From the NCBI RefSeq assembly GCF_027319265.1, contig NZ_DAHVNP010000037.1:1-64000 (forward strand): 64,000 nucleotides of DNA, written 5' to 3'. The notes under the pieces were generated by a model. It saw only the letters and a program-made list of their open reading frames with translations. It was not told the origin of the DNA and searched no databases. The number at the start of each line of letters is the position of its first letter. The stretch's first letter is position 1. The DNA is from Ferrimicrobium sp. (GTDB lineage: Bacteria > Actinomycetota > Acidimicrobiia > Acidimicrobiales > Acidimicrobiaceae). Shown in pieces: positions 35,577 to 44,543 of this stretch. Position numbers and translations under genes: made by a program.

Positions 35577-35638
35577 ATTACCCTACTCAGCATTACCCCA
35601 CTGAGTATTACCCTACTGAGTGCGATCGCACTCAGTAG
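35577..35638 (-). promoter_or_regulatory. Repeat/palindrome array upstream of hrcA, candidate operator
   Basis: Three tandem 15-bp units (35577-35591, 35592-35606, 35607-35621; consensus ATTACCCTACTGAGT) run into a perfect 26-bp palindrome (35613-35638) whose core is GAGTGCGATCGCACTC. The half-sites GAGTGC and GCACTC are those of CIRCE, but in the opposite relative order and with a 4-bp centre instead of N9. It lies 50-110 bases before the hrcA start. Confidence 0.6.
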
Positions 35639-36132
35639 CTTGTTCTATAGTCTAGCTTTCAAGAGACCAGGGTTGGTTTTTTGCTCAGAACTGCATGCAT
35701 GATCCTCATCGGGCGTGCTACGTCGCAAGCATAGCTGATTCTGTTGCGTACGATTCGTTGTCGCATGCCCTTCTGTGCCGCATGCGAGGGAACATCGATA
35801 CGCTGCACAGATGCGCCGCGAAGCACCGACCAGAGAGGGGCGGACCAATGGGACCTTGAATAGGCGACGCCACGACCAGATGGCTCATTCGACTCGGTAG
35901 TCGAGAGTTGAACCGACTCGACATTCCCAGAAGCCCCAGCCACAACATGGCAATACTCCAGATTAGGGACTAGGCCAAGCAAAGTACCAAACCACAGACA
36001 GCCACCAGACCATTCCGACGCCGACGGATTCAGCCCAAAGACGAGCTTGATCCACGAAAGACCTGTCTCGTACCACGCCACGGCGATACAACCGTGGAGC
36101 GACCTCAGCCCTCGACAGAGAAGCGGTAGCTC
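35639..36132. other. Interval between rpsT and hrcA, no supported gene
   Basis: About 490 bases. A minus-strand frame (35659-36081) is open, but its product is Trp/Ser-rich, without domain features or a ribosome site, so I do not call it. It probably contains the hrcA promoter at its left end. Confidence 0.5.
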
Positions 36133-36378
36133 CTAATCCTTAGCGTGGGACAGCTGGGCCATGAGACGCGATTTACGGCGAGCCGCCTGATTCTTATGAA
36201 TCACACCCTGGGATGCCGCCTTGTCGAGCCGCTTCAGTGCAAGACGCACGGATGCATCATCCTGGGTGGTAACGGCATTCTTGACGCGGGTCTTGAGCTC
36301 TGAGCGCACTGCCTTGTTTCGCTCACGCCGACGCTCATTCTGACCAATACGCTTGATCTGACTCTTAATATTTGCCAA
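36133..36378 (-). CDS. rpsT: 30S ribosomal protein S20
   Basis: S20 binds 16S rRNA in the body of the 30S subunit. The protein is 81 residues when started at TTG 36378 ([28 protein letters not shown]...), which matches the conserved N-terminus MANIKSQ and has GGGAG eight bases upstream. Upstream in-frame codons would add 17 residues not found in S20. The whole protein is Lys/Arg/Ala-rich and helical, as expected. It is divergent from lepA. Confidence 0.95.
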   Translation of the reverse strand: MANIKSQIKRIGQNERRRERNKAVRSELKTRVKNAVTTQDDASVRLALKRLDKAASQGVIHKNQAARRKSRLMAQLSHAKD

Positions 36379-36477
36379 GGTTGACTCTCCCAGTTGCGTT
36401 CGCCGCTTAAAAATCCGATCTCCCAGCATAGCATCAGGTCATGACTGGACGCGCCGTGGGCCTAAGCTTACCTCCGC

Positions 36478-38265
36478 ATGCTGGACCAATCTCACATCCG
36501 TAACATCTCAATCATCGCCCACATCGATCATGGCAAATCGACCCTCTCCGATAGGATTCTGGAGCTCACTAAAGCCGTGGACCCTCGGCTGATGCGCGAA
36601 CAGTACCTCGACTCGATGGATATCGAGCGTGAGCGCGGCATCACCATCAAAGCACAGAATGCTAGCGTTGAGTGGGGAGGTCACCGGATCAATCTGATCG
36701 ACACACCTGGGCACGTCGATTTCGGCTATGAGGTAAGTCGATCCCTTGCCGCCTGCGAGGGTGTCGTCTTGCTGGTAGACGCCTCTCAAGGCATCGAGGC
36801 CCAAACCCTAGCAAACTGTTATCTCGCCCTCGAACACGACCTCGAGATCGTCGCCGTACTCAACAAGATTGATCTCCCAGCCGCCGAACCCGACCTGTAT
36901 GCCAGTGAGATCGAGAACGTGCTTGGTATCGATCGCACCAGTATTCTGCGCATCTCAGCCAAGACCGGTCAAGGTGTAGCCGAGCTCCTTGACGCCGTCA
37001 TCGAACGGGTACCACCACCAACCGGGGATCGTGACGCCCCACTCCAGGCGCTCATCTTTGACTCGCTCTACGATCAATATCGAGGGGTCGTTAGCTCCCT
37101 CAGAGTCATGAACGGAGTGATTCGCTCCCACGACCGTGTCACCTTCATGCAAGCCCAGCGCAGCCACGACGTGGAGGAGATCGGGGCACGTCGCCCAGTC
37201 ATGACACCAGTCGCAGAACTCGGTCCCGGCGAGGTCGGTTACCTGATCGCGGGGATCAAAGACGTTGGGGAGGCACGTTCGGGTGAGACGATCACCCAAG
37301 CGCATCGGCCAGCAGATGCCCCACTACCAGGTTATGAACACCCAAAGCCGATGGTCTTCTGTGGCCTCTACCCGATCGACGGTGACGAGTTTGAGGAGCT
37401 GAGGGACTCCCTTGACAAACTCATGCTCAACGATGCCAGCTTCACCTTCGAACCCGAAACCTCGGCCGCACTTGGATTCGGTTTTCGCTGCGGCTTTCTT
37501 GGACTCCTCCATATGGAGATCGTTCGTGAACGTCTGGAGCGAGAGTTCGGCCTCTCGTTAATCGCCACAACGCCAAGTGTGGGCTATCGCGTACTCGACA
37601 CCAAGGGTGAGCTCCTCGAGGTCGCCAATCCATCCGCGATGCCAGCCGCGAACCTCATCACTGAGATCGCGGAACCCATGCTGAAGGTCAACATCATCAC
37701 ACCGGCCACGTACATCGGTACCATCATGGAACTTGCCCAGTCAAAGCGGGGTGAGCTAGTGAAGATGGACTACCTCTCTCCCGAGCGGGTCGAGATCAAC
37801 TATCGCCTGCCATTAGCGGAGATCGTGATCGACTTCTTTGACACCTTGAAGAGCAGAACCAAGGGATACGCCTCGCTCGACTATGAGCCCGATGGGTATC
37901 AGCCGGCCAACCTGACCAAACTCGACATCCTCATCGCTGGTGAACCAGTCGATGCGTTTTCTACCATCATCCACCGTGACAAAGCCTACGACTACGGGCG
38001 TCGGCTGGTTGCCAAACTACGTGAACTCATTCCACGTCAGTCATTCGATGTTCCGATACAGGCCGCCATCGGCACCAAGGTCATCGCGCGAGAGACGGTC
38101 AAGGCCTATCGCAAAGACGTTATCGCCAAGTGCTATGGGGGTGATATCACCCGCAAACGCAAACTCCTCGAGAAACAGAAGGAGGGCAAGCGTCGTATGA
38201 AATCAGTCGGTCGCGTCGAGATCCCACAGGAGGCGTTCGTCTCCGCGCTCAGCATCGGGAGCTAG
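36478..38265 (+). CDS. lepA: Elongation factor 4 (LepA)
   Basis: Ribosomal back-translocase/biogenesis GTPase, 595 residues, normal length. G1 is [14 protein letters not shown]2 ERGITIK, G3 DTPGHVDF, G4 NKIDLPAA. The EF4-specific C-terminal domain has [54 protein letters not shown]. No Shine-Dalgarno precedes ATG 36478. A TAAGCT box about 10 bases upstream would fit a leaderless transcript, but this is tentative. Confidence 0.97.
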   Translation: MLDQSHIRNISIIAHIDHGKSTLSDRILELTKAVDPRLMREQYLDSMDIERERGITIKAQNASVEWGGHRINLIDTPGHVDFGYEVSRSLAACEGVVLLVDASQGIEAQTLANCYLALEHDLEIVAVLNKIDLPAAEPDLYASEIENVLGIDRTSILRISAKTGQGVAELLDAVIERVPPPTGDRDAPLQALIFDSLYDQYRGVVSSLRVMNGVIRSHDRVTFMQAQRSHDVEEIGARRPVMTPVAELGPGEVGYLIAGIKDVGEARSGETITQAHRPADAPLPGYEHPKPMVFCGLYPIDGDEFEELRDSLDKLMLNDASFTFEPETSAALGFGFRCGFLGLLHMEIVRERLEREFGLSLIATTPSVGYRVLDTKGELLEVANPSAMPAANLITEIAEPMLKVNIITPATYIGTIMELAQSKRGELVKMDYLSPERVEINYRLPLAEIVIDFFDTLKSRTKGYASLDYEPDGYQPANLTKLDILIAGEPVDAFSTIIHRDKAYDYGRRLVAKLRELIPRQSFDVPIQAAIGTKVIARETVKAYRKDVIAKCYGGDITRKRKLLEKQKEGKRRMKSVGRVEIPQEAFVSALSIGS

Positions 38266-38351
38266 CGCATCGATCGTCGCTACCGATCCGGCCCGACACG
38301 CGATGCCCAAGGTGACCCACCACTAAAACGCAAAGGCGCTAGACTGATGAT

Positions 38352-38573
38352 GTGGTCTTTGCTAAATTCCAACGTAGTCAGGCGAACTGCCAGGGTCGTT
38401 CGACACTCGCAAACCGTATCGGAGTGACCGCCTTGGTACTCGTCTCTATTCTCCTCGCCTTGACGATAGGAAACCTGTGGCTCGGGATACCACTTGCCAT
38501 CGCCGTGGCGGTGTTCGTGATCAAAAGGCGCAGCTGTCTGTACCACCTACCATCGCCGTCCGCAAACGATTGA
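38352..38573 (+). CDS. Possible small membrane protein
   Basis: A 73-residue frame beginning at GTG 38352 with two adjacent hydrophobic segments (IGVTALVLVSILLALTIG and LWLGIPLAIAVAVFVIKRR) and a short polar tail. The hydrophobic pattern is natural. The start lacks a ribosome site, and an antisense frame also exists. It follows lepA by about 85 bases. Confidence 0.4.
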   Translation: MVFAKFQRSQANCQGRSTLANRIGVTALVLVSILLALTIGNLWLGIPLAIAVAVFVIKRRSCLYHLPSPSAND

Positions 38574-39102
38574 CCCACGACAAGTAGCCCACCACCGCTC
38601 ATTCGAACGCCTCCTGTGCTACGCCCCACAAGTAACGCACCAACACTGCATCACCCACGCATTTGGCTAGCACCATCTCTCGGAAGCCAACCACAGTCGT
38701 GGTGAAGCCCTCTCGCTCACCAGGCCACCGTTATCAGCGACTTCACCATAGCTTTGGGCGACTCACCATCGTTTGACGGGTCCTCACTCGCGAGCAGCAT
38801 CGGCAGGGCCCCTGCCTGGCACAGACCCAGTGAAGAGGAGGCGATGTACTGCCGATCTACCACCCACCCAGATCTCCATAGGAACACTGATCGGCTCTAT
38901 AGCGAAGAGCCAGCATGAGGAGGATCCCCGCGTAAGCCTCAGCGCTCACCTCGTCAGATAACGGCATCGGTGGAGGATGAGAGCACCGTGTTCTACCTCC
39001 AGACCGGACAGCAGGCAAACGCTCGCCCAGGTCGCATTGCTAGCCCAATGCATAGCAAAGTAATGTGCGCAAAGTAAAGGACCTTTGGCCCTGGCAACTA
39101 TT
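38574..39102. other. Interval before the surface protein gene
   Basis: About 530 bases with no supported gene. Near its right end the 8-mer CAAAGTAA occurs twice in about 15 bp (39056-39078), just upstream of the promoter of the next gene. Confidence 0.5.
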
Positions 39103-39131
39103 TTGAAGACAAACTAAAATGAACATATCGT
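39103..39131 (+). promoter_or_regulatory. Candidate promoter of the surface protein gene
   Basis: TTGAAG (39103-39108), 17-base spacer, TATCGT (39126-39131), in a locally A/T-rich stretch 45 bases before the ATG. AGGAG lies seven bases before the start codon. Confidence 0.5.
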
Positions 39132-39175
39132 GAGAGTAGACGCGGTAGTAAGGGTTATGGGATAGGAGTACAATC

Positions 39176-39949
39176 ATGAAACTGACAAAAACGATTCTAG
39201 GACTAACAGGTGTTGCGGCATTGACAGCTGGCGCTACGGCGGCGACGGCAATCCTTGGCTTTGGAGCACAGGCATATGCTAATACTCCAAGTTTCACACT
39301 GACCTGTCCCGACATTCCTGTGGCCGGTACCGTTCCATTCACGGCGACACTCGTGGGTACAGCTACTCCCAGTATAGCGAGCAAAGGCTCCACCATCTCA
39401 CTGAATGGACTCACCCTCGATGTAACCGTTCCAAAGAATTTGGTAGAGCTTGGAGTGCAGTTCAAACTCAAAACACTTCCTCTTTCCTTTGTGATCCCAG
39501 TCACGACAACGAATGGATCGCCCTCCACTATTGATGAGACGTTCTCCGGTGATCTCGCGATACCAGCAACCCCCGCACCGGTTTCCATCTCGTTACCTGC
39601 ATCACCATCGACTGCCACTACCACCGCCACCACACCCGGAACCTTGGCCTTCTCTGTTCCAACAACCGGGGTGCAGTTCACTGTCGAAAACACCATTAAG
39701 AGTTCCTGCACCGTACCACAGGCCGAGACCATCGCTAGCACGACTGTGACCTCACCGAGTTCAACAACCCCGCCGTCATCATCGAGTACTCCCTCACCAA
39801 CACGCTTGGTCACCGGACCTCCACAAGCCCCGGGCAGCTCACCCCTTCTGCCGATCGGTGTCGGTGTCGCGAGCCTGGGTGTAACGACTCTCATCGCCCT
39901 TGAAGTGAAAAGGGTGAAGGCAAAGGCGGACGCCGGATCCAATTCATAG
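39176..39949 (+). CDS. Exported, membrane-anchored surface protein
   Basis: A 257-residue protein. The signal peptide is MKLTKTILGLTGVAALTAG and continues into an Ala-rich stretch with likely cleavage near QAYA. The mature part has a beta-rich domain (FTLTCPDIPVAGTVPFTATLVGTAT..., with Cys near residue 43 and a second at SSCTVP) resembling the DUF6801-type domains of actinobacterial surface proteins. A Ser/Thr/Pro linker follows, then a C-terminal helix (LLPIGVGVASLGVTTLIALEV) and a basic tail (KRVKAKADAGSNS). No LPXTG motif is present. The architecture suggests an anchored cell-surface protein of unknown role. Confidence 0.85.
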   Translation: MKLTKTILGLTGVAALTAGATAATAILGFGAQAYANTPSFTLTCPDIPVAGTVPFTATLVGTATPSIASKGSTISLNGLTLDVTVPKNLVELGVQFKLKTLPLSFVIPVTTTNGSPSTIDETFSGDLAIPATPAPVSISLPASPSTATTTATTPGTLAFSVPTTGVQFTVENTIKSSCTVPQAETIASTTVTSPSSTTPPSSSSTPSPTRLVTGPPQAPGSSPLLPIGVGVASLGVTTLIALEVKRVKAKADAGSNS

Positions 39950-42032
39950 CCGGCAATTTGCTCAGGGGATCCGCTATCCGCTGACTTCGCACTCCATGGT
40001 TACGCTGGTAGTGGACTAAGTGACAGAGCGGAGCTTCGGTCGATTTGCGTCTGGGTCGCTGGACCATGGTCCTAGTCAACGTCACAAGACAGCCATAATC
40101 CGGAAACGACAGCATGCACGAGTACTTGCTGTCTCTCTTACCGCCAGCGACCGGCCCAATCAAAGCGGTCTCGATGCGCAGGGTGCATCGGGCGAATACA
40201 CCCTGCAACACCGATCGACTCGAGTAGTACGGACCACAAACTGGCGCACGTTAGCGGAGTTGAAAGACGAACGCAAACGACAATGGAACCTGTAGACGCT
40301 GCCCATTGCGCGGTAGCCTACAAATACGGCCAGATCCTAACGCCCACAATCGAGACGATGGCCTCCGTCAGCACCCTACGACATCGCGTACTCGCTGCGA
40401 ACGGTGTGCAACCAAACTCAGAGAGACCCATATTTCGCTCCGATCGACGTTCCCACATCATGCAGCAGCCAATACCAGCAGTGTAGCATTTCGCTTGCGA
40501 AGCTGCATGCTGATCGCCTCATTAATCGGCAGTAGAACTCCGACAAAGGTCCAGATTCCTACAAGTATTGCCAAACTGATAACATCAACGATAGTACGTC
40601 AACAGTGTAGAACGAGCTGAGCCTGATCGATGATTACTGCACAAGCTGGTCGAGTAATAATGATTACCGTTACATAGCCATCACCGTAGTACCACTATCG
40701 CATCAAGGACATAATGACTAGCTGACTTACACAGAGTTCGTATACCTCCAGATCCATCCGACGCGAGGAATGCACGGGCCAGTCGCAGCATTACCATTTT
40801 GCTGAGAGCTGGAAGCAGCAAATCACTTCCTCAGCGATCTTGACAAGGGGTTCAATTTGTCCCGCACGACGGCCAAGCCATGGGTGATCACTTCCCCCAG
40901 ATTCGTCTTCCACCCTATCCCACAATCATCGTGCCAGCACTGACCAGTGACGCTTGCTGGCCCTGTACTACTCAGCCCCGAATTCGCCTTCGTGTGTTCC
41001 CATCGGAGCGGGCCCGCACGCTTTCTTTCTACAGGATCTCCATCTCGAACCGTCTCGCTGTTCTGGCTTTCATGGAAACATCATGCGGTGCGCGAGTACG
41101 TCTGCGGCCGTCGCGTTCTTCCCCTTGCTACCGGGTCCAAGAATCGCGAAGTCCGCCCAAAGCGTATGCACCGCCAGCAAGATCGTTGGTGCTTACCATT
41201 GGAAGGATCCCGGTCTGGCCGGTACTGTTTCGACGCACGATTGGTCCCCAGTCAGAGTCAGCTCATCGTTACATAGACCTTCATCGCTTCTTAACTCGCA
41301 GCAGCGCCGGAAAAAGTAACTCGCGAATCCTGCTGTACTCCTTCATCGGTTAGGTGGCGATAATCGCGATCGCCACCGATGACGTAGCGTCAGCCTCGTC
41401 ACGACTGTGGTGGTGTCTTCGTCACGAAAACCCGATGCAGGTCCCATAGACCGGTGCTCTGGCAGGGACCGCAAATTCCTCAGCGCCACAGCTGCTATCC
41501 TGTTGGAGACAACCCGAGAGTGCTTTCGGTTTCATCACCGACCATGGTATTGGTGAATCCCCCAACAGCCAACCGACAGGGAATCCTAACGATCACGATT
41601 CTCAGCTCAGGAGACTTCTAGCACCGACAGCAGCGGGCTGAGCTGGCGAACAAGGGTTCCTGGAGATACAGTGACTGTGGGCGCGATGGCCTTATCAACT
41701 CTGACCTGGCAAGCAATCGGGGTTCGGGACACTCACCACCAACTCAGTACGCGCATTTGCCATCCCTAGCGCGGGGTGCGTGATGATACTCGTGCTCGAG
41801 GGAGGGAACTCACCTCACAACACAGCGAACTGCGCCAAAGGGCATCGACCACCGCCGTAGAGGGATATCACCGCCGAATCGAGGACCACAACTAACGAGC
41901 CGAACACCACAGAACAACACATTCCTCTAACCAGACGCACCACTCATCACGGCAAAATCGTTCGCGACGATAAACTCCGCCCAACCACACTTGACAAACA
42001 ACACATACGAGAGCTAGAGTTATTCTAATTCT
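39950..42032. other. 2.1-kb stretch without a recognisable gene
   Basis: Longest gene-poor stretch in the window. Frames of 90-157 residues exist (40020-40295, 40880-41353, 40954-41319, all plus), but three overlap in different frames and none has domain-like composition or a ribosome site. A hairpin with 9-bp arms GGTGGCGAT (41353-41361) and ATCGCCACC (41369-41377) is present. It may be decayed accessory DNA; I could not identify a transposase remnant. Confidence 0.5.
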
Positions 42033-42066
42033 ACCCTAGGGTTGTGTGCCGTGGGGATGAGGTCTT
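42033..42066. repeat. 34-bp direct repeat, copy 1
   Basis: Starts ACCCTAGGGTTGTGTGCCG and ends GATGAGGTCTT; differs from copy 2 (42123-42156) at one base. It contains the palindrome CCCTAGGG. Between the copies are a degenerate third relative (ATAGGGTTGGTGCC) and a 7-bp hairpin (42069-42086). Confidence 0.85.
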
Positions 42067-42122
42067 GGTGCTCCCAGGTGGGAGCATAGGGTTGGTGCCC
42101 CTCCCCTAGGATGGCCGAAACC

Positions 42123-42156
42123 ACCCTAGGGTTGTGTGCCGAGGGGATGAGGTCTT
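42123..42156. repeat. 34-bp direct repeat, copy 2
   Basis: Second copy of the repeat at 42033, offset by exactly 90 bp. It ends immediately at the stop codon of the flavoprotein gene, so it is the first transcribed sequence after that gene. Confidence 0.85.
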
Positions 42157-44532
42157 TCATTGGGTCAACACGCTCGCTCGTGCACTGTGGTGTTGAGCAA
42201 CTGACTTGTCCTGACGTCTCCACCCATCGATGACCACCTGCAGTTCATTCACGCTGGTCATCACCTTGGTCATTAGCTCGTCAGTTCCACGAAGCGCACG
42301 CAACTCATTGACACTGCGAGCCACCGCAGCAGCCAACTCCGGTCGGATACCGATCGTGGCACCAACCTCCGAAGGAAGAATTTCGCCAGCCACCAGAACC
42401 GCCTTAGTCAACGCAGCCGCGTCAACATCCGGCCAAGCTGCCACACTCAGGTCGTGGGCAAACCCGAAGAGACCATCGCCGTGGCTCTTCATGGCACATC
42501 GCGCAACCACCCTCAACCCCCTCTGCACAACCAAGGCTTCGAGACGATCCAGCGAATGCCCGGGATCAAATCCATAGGTCATGAGAACCGCCACCTGGGT
42601 TGCCGCACCAGCGGGCAGCTGACCAACTAGTCTCTCCGTCGCCGGGCTCGCATGCTGGCCGCCAACGACCAGACCATCCACCCAAGTAGCCAGCACCATA
42701 AGATCGAAATCTGCAACCATGTCCGAGGTAACCTGATCAACTGGCACAGCGACAATCTCATTCGTCACCGAACTCAACAGATCAGCAAGCCGTAAAGCCA
42801 ACGCTCGCGTCGTGCCTCCAGGCGAGTCAATGCTGATGAGCACTCTCGGTGGACGCAGACGCCCTACCACCGACGGGGCAAGCCTCGAGGAGCGATCCAA
42901 CAGACTCCTACCCAACTTACGTCCTTGGGCCATCGCCTCAACTACCGTTGAGGGTCCGATCAACGAATCCCCTACGACGTAGATGTGATCCTTCAAGGCG
43001 ATCTGTGCCCGAGCCCGAGCATGTTCTCGCCCAACGGATAGATCGCCGACGGCCATCCGTCGAGAGACATCATTGGCGAGACCGTTGAAGATGCCACTAG
43101 CCACCCAATGGCGATCCTTGATGATTGGAACCTCTTTGCGTACTGGCAGCGACGGAAACGTGGCTAATAGATCAGGTTCAATGCGATAACCGAGGGCTGC
43201 GACCACCTCATCTACCTCCATGACCCGGAAGACCTTATCCGTCACCTTGGGCCGCTGTTGCCGGTCTTCCTGTACCGTGGCCACCAACGTCGCCGCGATA
43301 CGACCATTCGCCAGCGGTCGAAGACTGGCTACCGTCACCGAGAACAGGACTTCAACACCCTCGTGCTCCGCCTCTCCAAGTTCATCCGGACGGACGAGCG
43401 AGAACCGACGATCCATCCAGTCAACGCAGGTAGCCGAGCCACCAAGTCGACGGGTCATGCGAGCGACATCCATGGCGGTATTACCAGCACCTACGACGAG
43501 GACATTCTTTGGACCCGTCAATCCCACATGATCATCTGAGTGATCCACGATGGTATGGTAGGCACGATCAAGAAAATCGTTGGCCTCGGTCACGTGCACG
43601 TTCTCTTTACCTGCTGCGGTAATGGGCAACGGAGCGTTCGCACCTTGTGCGATGATCACCGCATCGAATGAGCGCGTCAGATCCTCAAGAACCTCTAACG
43701 ATACCCGTGTGTTGGGGACGACCTCGACGCCAAGGTCTTCGAGTTGGGAAGCTACGCGTGACACCACCGCATTAGGCAGTGTGAACTCGGGAATTCCAGA
43801 GCGTAACAGACCACCGATCTCGGCACCAGCCTCAAAGATGGTGACTTGACCCCCGCCTCTTGCGACGACATCGGCGACACCTATTCCTGCAGGTCCTCCT
43901 CCAACAACTGCGACCGAGAGCCCCACCGGCTCCGCCTTCGTCGATACTGGCGCACTCCGATCCGCTAGATAGCGTTCGATCTCATGAATCGCAACCGGCA
44001 TGTCACCCGCGAGTGCGAATGAACAAGCGCCCTCGCACTGGGTTCCAGTGTCGCAGACCCGCGAACAGATCTCCGGCATCGACGATGTCGCCGCGAGCAC
44101 CGCCCGGGCACCATCGAAGTCGAGATTGCGGGCTGCTGCAATAAACGCAGGAATGTCATTATGGGTTGGACAGCCGCGGACACAAGTCGCATCCGGGCAG
44201 TTCAAGCAACGGTTCGCCTCTGCGATTAGCTCATCATCATTTAAGAAACCCACGCGAACTTCATGCAAATCCGCTCGAACATCTTCTGGCTCAAACAGGT
44301 GTGCCGGAACTCGTGCGTCCACCCGAACCGCTCCCTCGACATGAATCGCAGAGAAGGGGCAGGTCCGCTCGCATTGGCGACAGCCAACACATACCGACTC
44401 ATCGACATCGACCGTGTAGGTGAACTCGTCAAGGCTGATCGCCTCGACTGGGCATCGCACGAGGCACTCCTGACATCCGGAACACCGATCCTTCAAAACC
44501 GTAACTTTTGGAAATTCACTTATTGTTGTCAT
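42157..44532 (-). CDS. Ferredoxin - GltD-like oxidoreductase - flavodoxin-like fusion
   Basis: A 791-residue soluble redox protein from ATG 44532 (MTTISEFPKVTVLKD; AGGGGTG upstream). In order: two 4Fe-4S motifs (C17-x2-C-x2-C-x3-CP and C48-x2-C-x2-C-x3-CP); a glutamate-synthase-small-subunit-like Fe-S region (CLNCPDATCVRGCP, CDTGTQCEGACSFA); an FAD Rossmann fold (VAVVGGGPAGIGVADVVARGG); an NAD(P) fold (VLVVGAGNTAMDVARM); and a closing FAD motif (YVVGDSLIGPSTVVEAMAQGR). From about residue 560 comes a flavodoxin-like domain (VLISIDSPGGTTRALALRLADLL, LMVLATWVDG, VLMTYGFDPGHSLDRLEAL) and a helical tail. It follows the membrane ferredoxin gene by 11 bases. Likely moves electrons between NAD(P)H, ferredoxins and the membrane partner; direction unknown. 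Confidence 0.85.
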   Translation of the reverse strand: MTTISEFPKVTVLKDRCSGCQECLVRCPVEAISLDEFTYTVDVDESVCVGCRQCERTCPFSAIHVEGAVRVDARVPAHLFEPEDVRADLHEVRVGFLNDDELIAEANRCLNCPDATCVRGCPTHNDIPAFIAAARNLDFDGARAVLAATSSMPEICSRVCDTGTQCEGACSFALAGDMPVAIHEIERYLADRSAPVSTKAEPVGLSVAVVGGGPAGIGVADVVARGGGQVTIFEAGAEIGGLLRSGIPEFTLPNAVVSRVASQLEDLGVEVVPNTRVSLEVLEDLTRSFDAVIIAQGANAPLPITAAGKENVHVTEANDFLDRAYHTIVDHSDDHVGLTGPKNVLVVGAGNTAMDVARMTRRLGGSATCVDWMDRRFSLVRPDELGEAEHEGVEVLFSVTVASLRPLANGRIAATLVATVQEDRQQRPKVTDKVFRVMEVDEVVAALGYRIEPDLLATFPSLPVRKEVPIIKDRHWVASGIFNGLANDVSRRMAVGDLSVGREHARARAQIALKDHIYVVGDSLIGPSTVVEAMAQGRKLGRSLLDRSSRLAPSVVGRLRPPRVLISIDSPGGTTRALALRLADLLSSVTNEIVAVPVDQVTSDMVADFDLMVLATWVDGLVVGGQHASPATERLVGQLPAGAATQVAVLMTYGFDPGHSLDRLEALVVQRGLRVVARCAMKSHGDGLFGFAHDLSVAAWPDVDAAALTKAVLVAGEILPSEVGATIGIRPELAAAVARSVNELRALRGTDELMTKVMTSVNELQVVIDGWRRQDKSVAQHHSARASVLTQ

Positions 44533-44543
44533 GTCAATCACCC

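Noticed and set aside
35659-36081. 140-codon minus-strand frame between rpsT and hrcA
   Set aside because: No ribosome site, Trp/Ser-rich unnatural sequence and no recognisable feature.
40880-41353. Three overlapping plus-strand frames that might be a transposase remnant
   Set aside because: No DDE or HUH motif, no terminal inverted repeats and no target duplication could be found.
42020-42223. Minus-strand frame with a repeated peptide (DLIPSAHNPRV / DLIPTAHNPRV)
   Set aside because: The peptide repeat is a direct consequence of the 34-bp DNA repeats, and the frame overlaps the end of the flavoprotein gene out of phase.
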